From: Pseudevernia furfuracea
Taxonomy: Eukaryota; Ascomycota; Lecanoromycetes; Lecanorales; Parmeliaceae
Direction: 5' to 3'
Length of the DNA: 64,000 nucleotides
Assembly (NCBI GenBank): GCA_022315425.1
Contig: JAIUPT010000031.1
Location: forward strand, 682,001-746,000
This document shows positions 60,692 through 64,000 of the stretch, in pieces; within the stretch, counting starts at the first letter, position 1, and each line of letters begins with the position of its first letter. Below the pieces are notes generated by a model. That model was not told where the DNA came from. It made no database searches and saw only the letters and a list, made by a program, of their open reading frames with translations. A program made the position numbers and the translations under genes.

Positions 60692-61561
60692 AAATTCTAT
60701 GCTTATTATCTAGAGATAACTGTTATTCGTGATCGTACTAATAGAACTATTCGTCTAGGGCAAGCTGAATACGTTAAACGAGTGCTTCGAGACAACGATA
60801 TATGAGACGCAAAGTTAATAGTCACTTCAATAAAAATAACAATCAAATTGAAATTCGCAGAGAATGAGTACGAAGCTACGTCTAAGAACAAATTACGTTA
60901 TTAATTCGCGATTGAATCGCTGATATATGCTATATTAAAAACTCGTCTCGATCTTATTTATACTATATCTGTTGTCAGTCGCTACGCACATAATTCGATT
61001 AAACGATATTAAAATACGATGAAACGAATCTTTTAATACTTGAAAGAAACACTTAATTTTCAATTAACGTTTCAAGAAACTCTTTTAAGTTTAATCGATT
61101 ACACTAATTCTAACTGAGCTGACGATACAGCTACGCGTCGCTCTATCTCAGATTACGTGTTTAACGTTAAAAGCGTTGTTATTAATTGATCTTTTAAACG
61201 ATAGACTATCGTCGCTCTTTCGACTTATGAAGCAGAGTACATCGAGCAAACACAGATTATTAAGAAAGCAATTTGACTACGAAGTCTTCTAACGTCACTG
61301 CAACTCAACAGTAATGCTCTGAAAACGATCATTATCTACGACGACAATCAGGGCGCAATTGCACTAATTAAGAATCCTCGATCTCATGATCACATCAAGC
61401 ATATTAAAATCGATAATCACTTTTATAGAAAGAAGGTTGCTGACAAGATCGTGACTTTTAAGTATATTCTCACTGATAAACAGATGACTGACGAACTGAT
61501 CAAGGCGCTGACGCGGGACAAATTTGAGATGTTTCGTAAGGCAATTGATTTGAGACTTTGA
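60692..61561 (+). pseudogene. Family B gag-pol, 3' portion (end of reverse transcriptase, RNase H)
   Basis: Resumes at FYAYYLEITVIRDRTNRTIR, the segment after the catalytic box, then AILKTRLDLIYTISVVSRYA, STYEAEYIEQTQI and DDNQGAIALIKN, ending with DKFEMFRKAI and a TGA. The piece with the YVDD box is absent from both halves. Several stops at Trp positions. Confidence 0.9.
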
Positions 61562-61688
61562 CGAATGACCACTCTGTGGGAGTGATGTGCGACGTTTTGA
61601 TAGGGCTGAATTGAGATCGGCCTAACTTGATTAGACAACTAGACTCTGGTTGCGAAGACCTTCTAGAAGTACAGCGATCGTGTGGGAG

Positions 61689-61820
61689 TGTCAAAATTCT
61701 AGCCGAGGTGACTTTTCACGGTACCAATTCGGCGTTCAGACTTGATGAATTTTGTATGTAGCGATCTACTGTACTAGTTACACAACTCAATCAGGTGTTT
61801 CACATATCTATATTTTAACA
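61689..61820 (+). repeat. Family B 3' LTR
   Basis: 132 bp, less mutated than the 5' copy, ending TATTTTAACA, then the AGTTG duplication. Confidence 0.92.
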
Positions 61821-61825
61821 AGTTG

Positions 61826-62072
61826 TAAACGTTTCGATTTTGATACTTCTTTTAAAGTCTTTGAGAGAGATATAATAATAATTTTAAGAAATAACGAAAG
61901 TAGAAGAACGAGATGAAATAAGCTTATTACTTGCTACGAGAGAACTATAAATTAATGAGATCATTGTAAAGCCTCCTCGATGACTATAAGAGATCGAAAT
62001 ATATAGATTTATCATAGATATGTGAACTTTTTTGATGACTTATGATGGGGAAGATAGATTTGAAATTATATT
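61826..62072 (-). other. 5' flank of the Fot1-like transposase
   Basis: Unique decayed DNA between Copia B and the right inverted repeat. It would lie just upstream of the transposase start, so it probably holds its promoter; no coding block was recognised. Confidence 0.5.
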
Positions 62073-62127
62073 AGCCCTAGCCCTAACCTGCATATCCCAG
62101 TATTCTGCATATCTCGGTGAACACGTG
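62073..62127 (-). repeat. Right terminal inverted repeat of the Fot1-like element
   Basis: Reverse complement of 35064-35118 with a few differences; less mutated than the left copy. Confidence 0.88.
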
Positions 62128-63235
62128 TAGTTATCGAAGAAATAACTCGTTCCCTCACTGTCGTCGAAATGATTCGCGAAGATCTCGAGCTAAGTGCGAT
62201 TCAAAGAGTACTTCTTGATTATTTCGACACTACGATTTCGAATCTGCGAGATCTATTATCTGACCCTCTCTCGAGAACATTCGCGACCTTTGCGTTATTG
62301 ACGGATCATGTTAATAAGTCGAATATTTTCGAGTCGACGATCTATTAATAGATTATTTTCAATCAACTCTCTCGTATACACTGAGAGCTCGTTATACAAG
62401 ACGAATATAAATCTCTTATGAACAATAATACTTGATGTCTGATTCAGACGCCTTTAGATGTTTATATTTTAAGAGATCGCTGAGTCTATATCGTGAAGCG
62501 AGATCTCGTTGAGAAAGTTACTCGCTATAAGATTCGTTGAGTGATTCGAGAATTCGAATAGTAAAAGGGTCGTGACTATCATAACACGTTCGTCTTAGTG
62601 ATTAAGCTTATAAGTTATAAGACGATCTTTGTCCTAACAGCGACTCTAAACTGAGACGTGAAACAAATAAACGTCAAAATCGTCTTTCTCTACGATAACG
62701 TTTAAGAGACGATTTATATGCGACAACTCGATGATTTCAGCAAGAACGACATTAAAGTTTATAAGCTAAATAAGATTCTCTATGAACTTAAGCAATCTCT
62801 TAGAATTTGATATTAGTACTTCTCGAAATACATGAAGAAACTCGAATTAATACTCATCGAATCGAATAAGAGTATCTTTATGAACGTTAAGAAGAATATT
62901 ATTGTAGTTCTCTATGTGAACGATGTATTAATTATCGATCTCAGTAAAATCGACATTCAGCGCATCAAAAAGACTCTCAATAACAAGTTTCACATGTTCG
63001 ACTTGAAATCTTACGTCTATTATTTAGATATAATCGTCAAAAGAGATCGTGTCGTCGATATTCTTCGTCTGAGACAAGTAGTCTATGTCACTCGTTTCTT
63101 AAAGTATTTTAATTATTGAAGTCTCAATTCAGTCTCTACGTCTCTGAAAACCAGTCGCAAGCTACAATCTACGAAAGAGAGTTATGTTATCTCGAGAAAG
63201 CTATGCGAGAATTATTAATCTGTCGTGGAATTTCT
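62128..63235 (+). mobile_element. Family A copy, continuation after the Fot1-like element (reverse transcriptase)
   Basis: Picks up exactly where 35063 stopped (TAGTTATCG against the family CAGCTATCG) and runs through reverse transcriptase, including the 95-codon frame at 62832-63119 with VLYVNDVLIIDLS, into the start of RNase H at SVVEFL, where an inverted family A fragment begins. No downstream part of this copy is seen. Confidence 0.88.
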
Positions 63236-63872
63236 ATATGAGATTCGAAAGAGGCTGAGGGTTTGATAGACGTCTTCTCTGAAGTCGACAACTTCGAATT
63301 GAAGTAAGAAGACGCTAAAATAAGACGTCAAAAAGATGTTAAGAATTTGAGATAAGAGACATCGAAAGAATATTAAAGATTTGACGTTCACAGACAAGAT
63401 GAATAACGTTACTTCTCTGAAATTAACGACTTTAGATTAAAAACAAGAGCGCTGAGAGTTAGTCTTTAACGCTGAGAGAATACTCTAAGACTAATTTCAT
63501 CTTAAGAGCATCGCGAAAGACAACGAATTTGTCGAGACAGAGAACTTTAATGAAATCGTCGATTATTTATTTATTCGTGAATACGAATTGCATGTTCACG
63601 ATGTCGTTATTGACTTTTTCACGCACGAAATAATAGACGATATTAATGTGCTTAATGCGAGCATGAAACTAAGCGTTCTTAACGAGGGCAATTGCGCTCT
63701 AATTATCGTCGAAGATTATAATAATCTTCGAGTCAGAGTCTCGAGATCGCAGAAGTTAATTGAAAAGAGTTTTTAGTCAAATAACTTCTTTGATAATCAA
63801 CGTTTGATCGATATACTCGACTTCGCAAGTGAATAACGCGACGATAACTTGACGCTTTAATGATCAGCTAAT
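63236..63872 (-). mobile_element. Inverted family A fragment (3' region and RNase H)
   Basis: The minus strand reads the end of RNase H (63860 down to the TAA near 63457), then the 3' region of the A2 subtype, including part of A2's additional segment. It is cut on the left at the junction with the plus-strand copy and on the right by a new LTR. Confidence 0.88.
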
Positions 63873-64000
63873 TGTCAAAATTCGGGTCACGTGACATGGT
63901 CACGTAATGCGCTAAGGCGCATCCTCATAGTCGCTCTTTACTCTCGTAACATTCTATAGTTAACAACTAAGTGTCCTATCACCTATTCTTGACAGATTAT
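63873..64000 (+). mobile_element. Family A 5' LTR and start of primer site, cut by window end
   Basis: 122-bp LTR 63873-63994 followed by GATTAT, the start of the primer site, so a further plus-strand copy continues beyond the window. Confidence 0.9.

Larger units (their letters stand above)
42741..61820 (+). mobile_element. Ty1/Copia family B element with nested insertions
   Basis: 132-bp LTRs at 42741-42872 and 61689-61820. Both outer flanks read AGTTG (42736-42740 and 61821-61825), so the two LTRs bound one original insertion into the Fot1-like element. A primer site follows the 5' LTR (GATTATGAGCCCGAATC), then a leader with a nine-unit tandem repeat, gag-pol from 44369, interruption at 47730 by family A, continuation at 60692 to the stop at 61559-61561, a purine tract (GTGTGGGAG) and the 3' LTR. 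About 130 codons of reverse transcriptase are missing between the two halves. Confidence 0.93.
35064..62127 (-). mobile_element. pogo/Fot1-like (Tc1-mariner) DNA transposon, expanded to 27 kb by nested insertions
   Basis: 55-bp inverted ends start CACGTGTTCACC at 35064 and finish GGTGAACACGTG at 62127. TA flanks both ends (35062-35063 and 62128-62129), the duplication made by this superfamily. The flanking family A sequence is continuous across the gap. A decayed pogo-type transposase lies on the minus strand at 40827-42735. Insertions inside are the Ngaro-like element, a solo LTR and Copia B with its own contents. About 1.4 kb near the left end (35119-36558) is unexplained. A normal Fot1-like element is near 2 kb. 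Confidence 0.8.

Overview
The window looks like a transposon-dense, heavily mutated block of a filamentous ascomycete (Pezizomycotina) nuclear genome. Three things point there: short introns with GT/AG ends, LTR retrotransposons of fungal type, and pervasive one-directional C-to-T / G-to-A decay of every repeat, as repeat-induced point mutation (RIP) produces. Only one GC-balanced island, about 11.1-14.6 kb, carries ordinary host genes: a two-intron peroxisomal adenine-nucleotide carrier of the PMP47/ANT1 type (11328-12419) and a small, six-cysteine secreted protein that is a reasonable effector candidate (13823-14508).

Layout. 1-4.69 kb: minus-strand Ty3/Gypsy element cut by the window edge. 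4.69-9.7 kb: decayed plus-strand Gypsy element. 9.7-11.1 kb: degraded repeats. 11.1-14.6 kb: gene island, flanked by two copies of a 94-bp repeat, one mutated and one not. 14.9-18.7 kb: small repeats and a 1.2-kb element with terminal inverted repeats (16014-17211). 18.7-25.6 kb: a 9-bp minisatellite split in two by a minus-strand Ty1/Copia element (family A, copy A1). 25.7-32.3 kb: a plus-strand family A copy (A2). 32.3 kb to the end: one deep nest.

The nest reads, from outside in: an old family A copy (32322-35063, resuming at 62128); inside it a pogo/Fot1-like DNA transposon (35064-62127, 55-bp inverted ends, TA target duplication); inside that a tyrosine-recombinase retrotransposon of Ngaro/DIRS type with split direct repeats (36559-40575), a solo LTR (41699-41921, ATTAG duplication) and a second Copia family, B (42741-61820, AGTTG duplication); inside B another family A copy, A3 (47730-60691); inside A3 the youngest copy, A4 (50683-57148, TCTCT duplication). 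A partial, inverted family A fragment and the start of one more copy close the window.

Family A is about 6.4-6.5 kb, with 122-bp LTRs, a primer site complementary to the anticodon region of initiator-methionine tRNA (half-tRNA priming, as in Drosophila copia), an additional ORF upstream of gag-pol, and one long gag-protease-integrase-reverse transcriptase-RNase H frame. Comparing copies shows that mutation struck CpA and CpC strongly and left CpG almost untouched, so the decayed DNA is AT-rich yet full of TCG and CGA. No RNA genes, CRISPR arrays or intact transposases were found.
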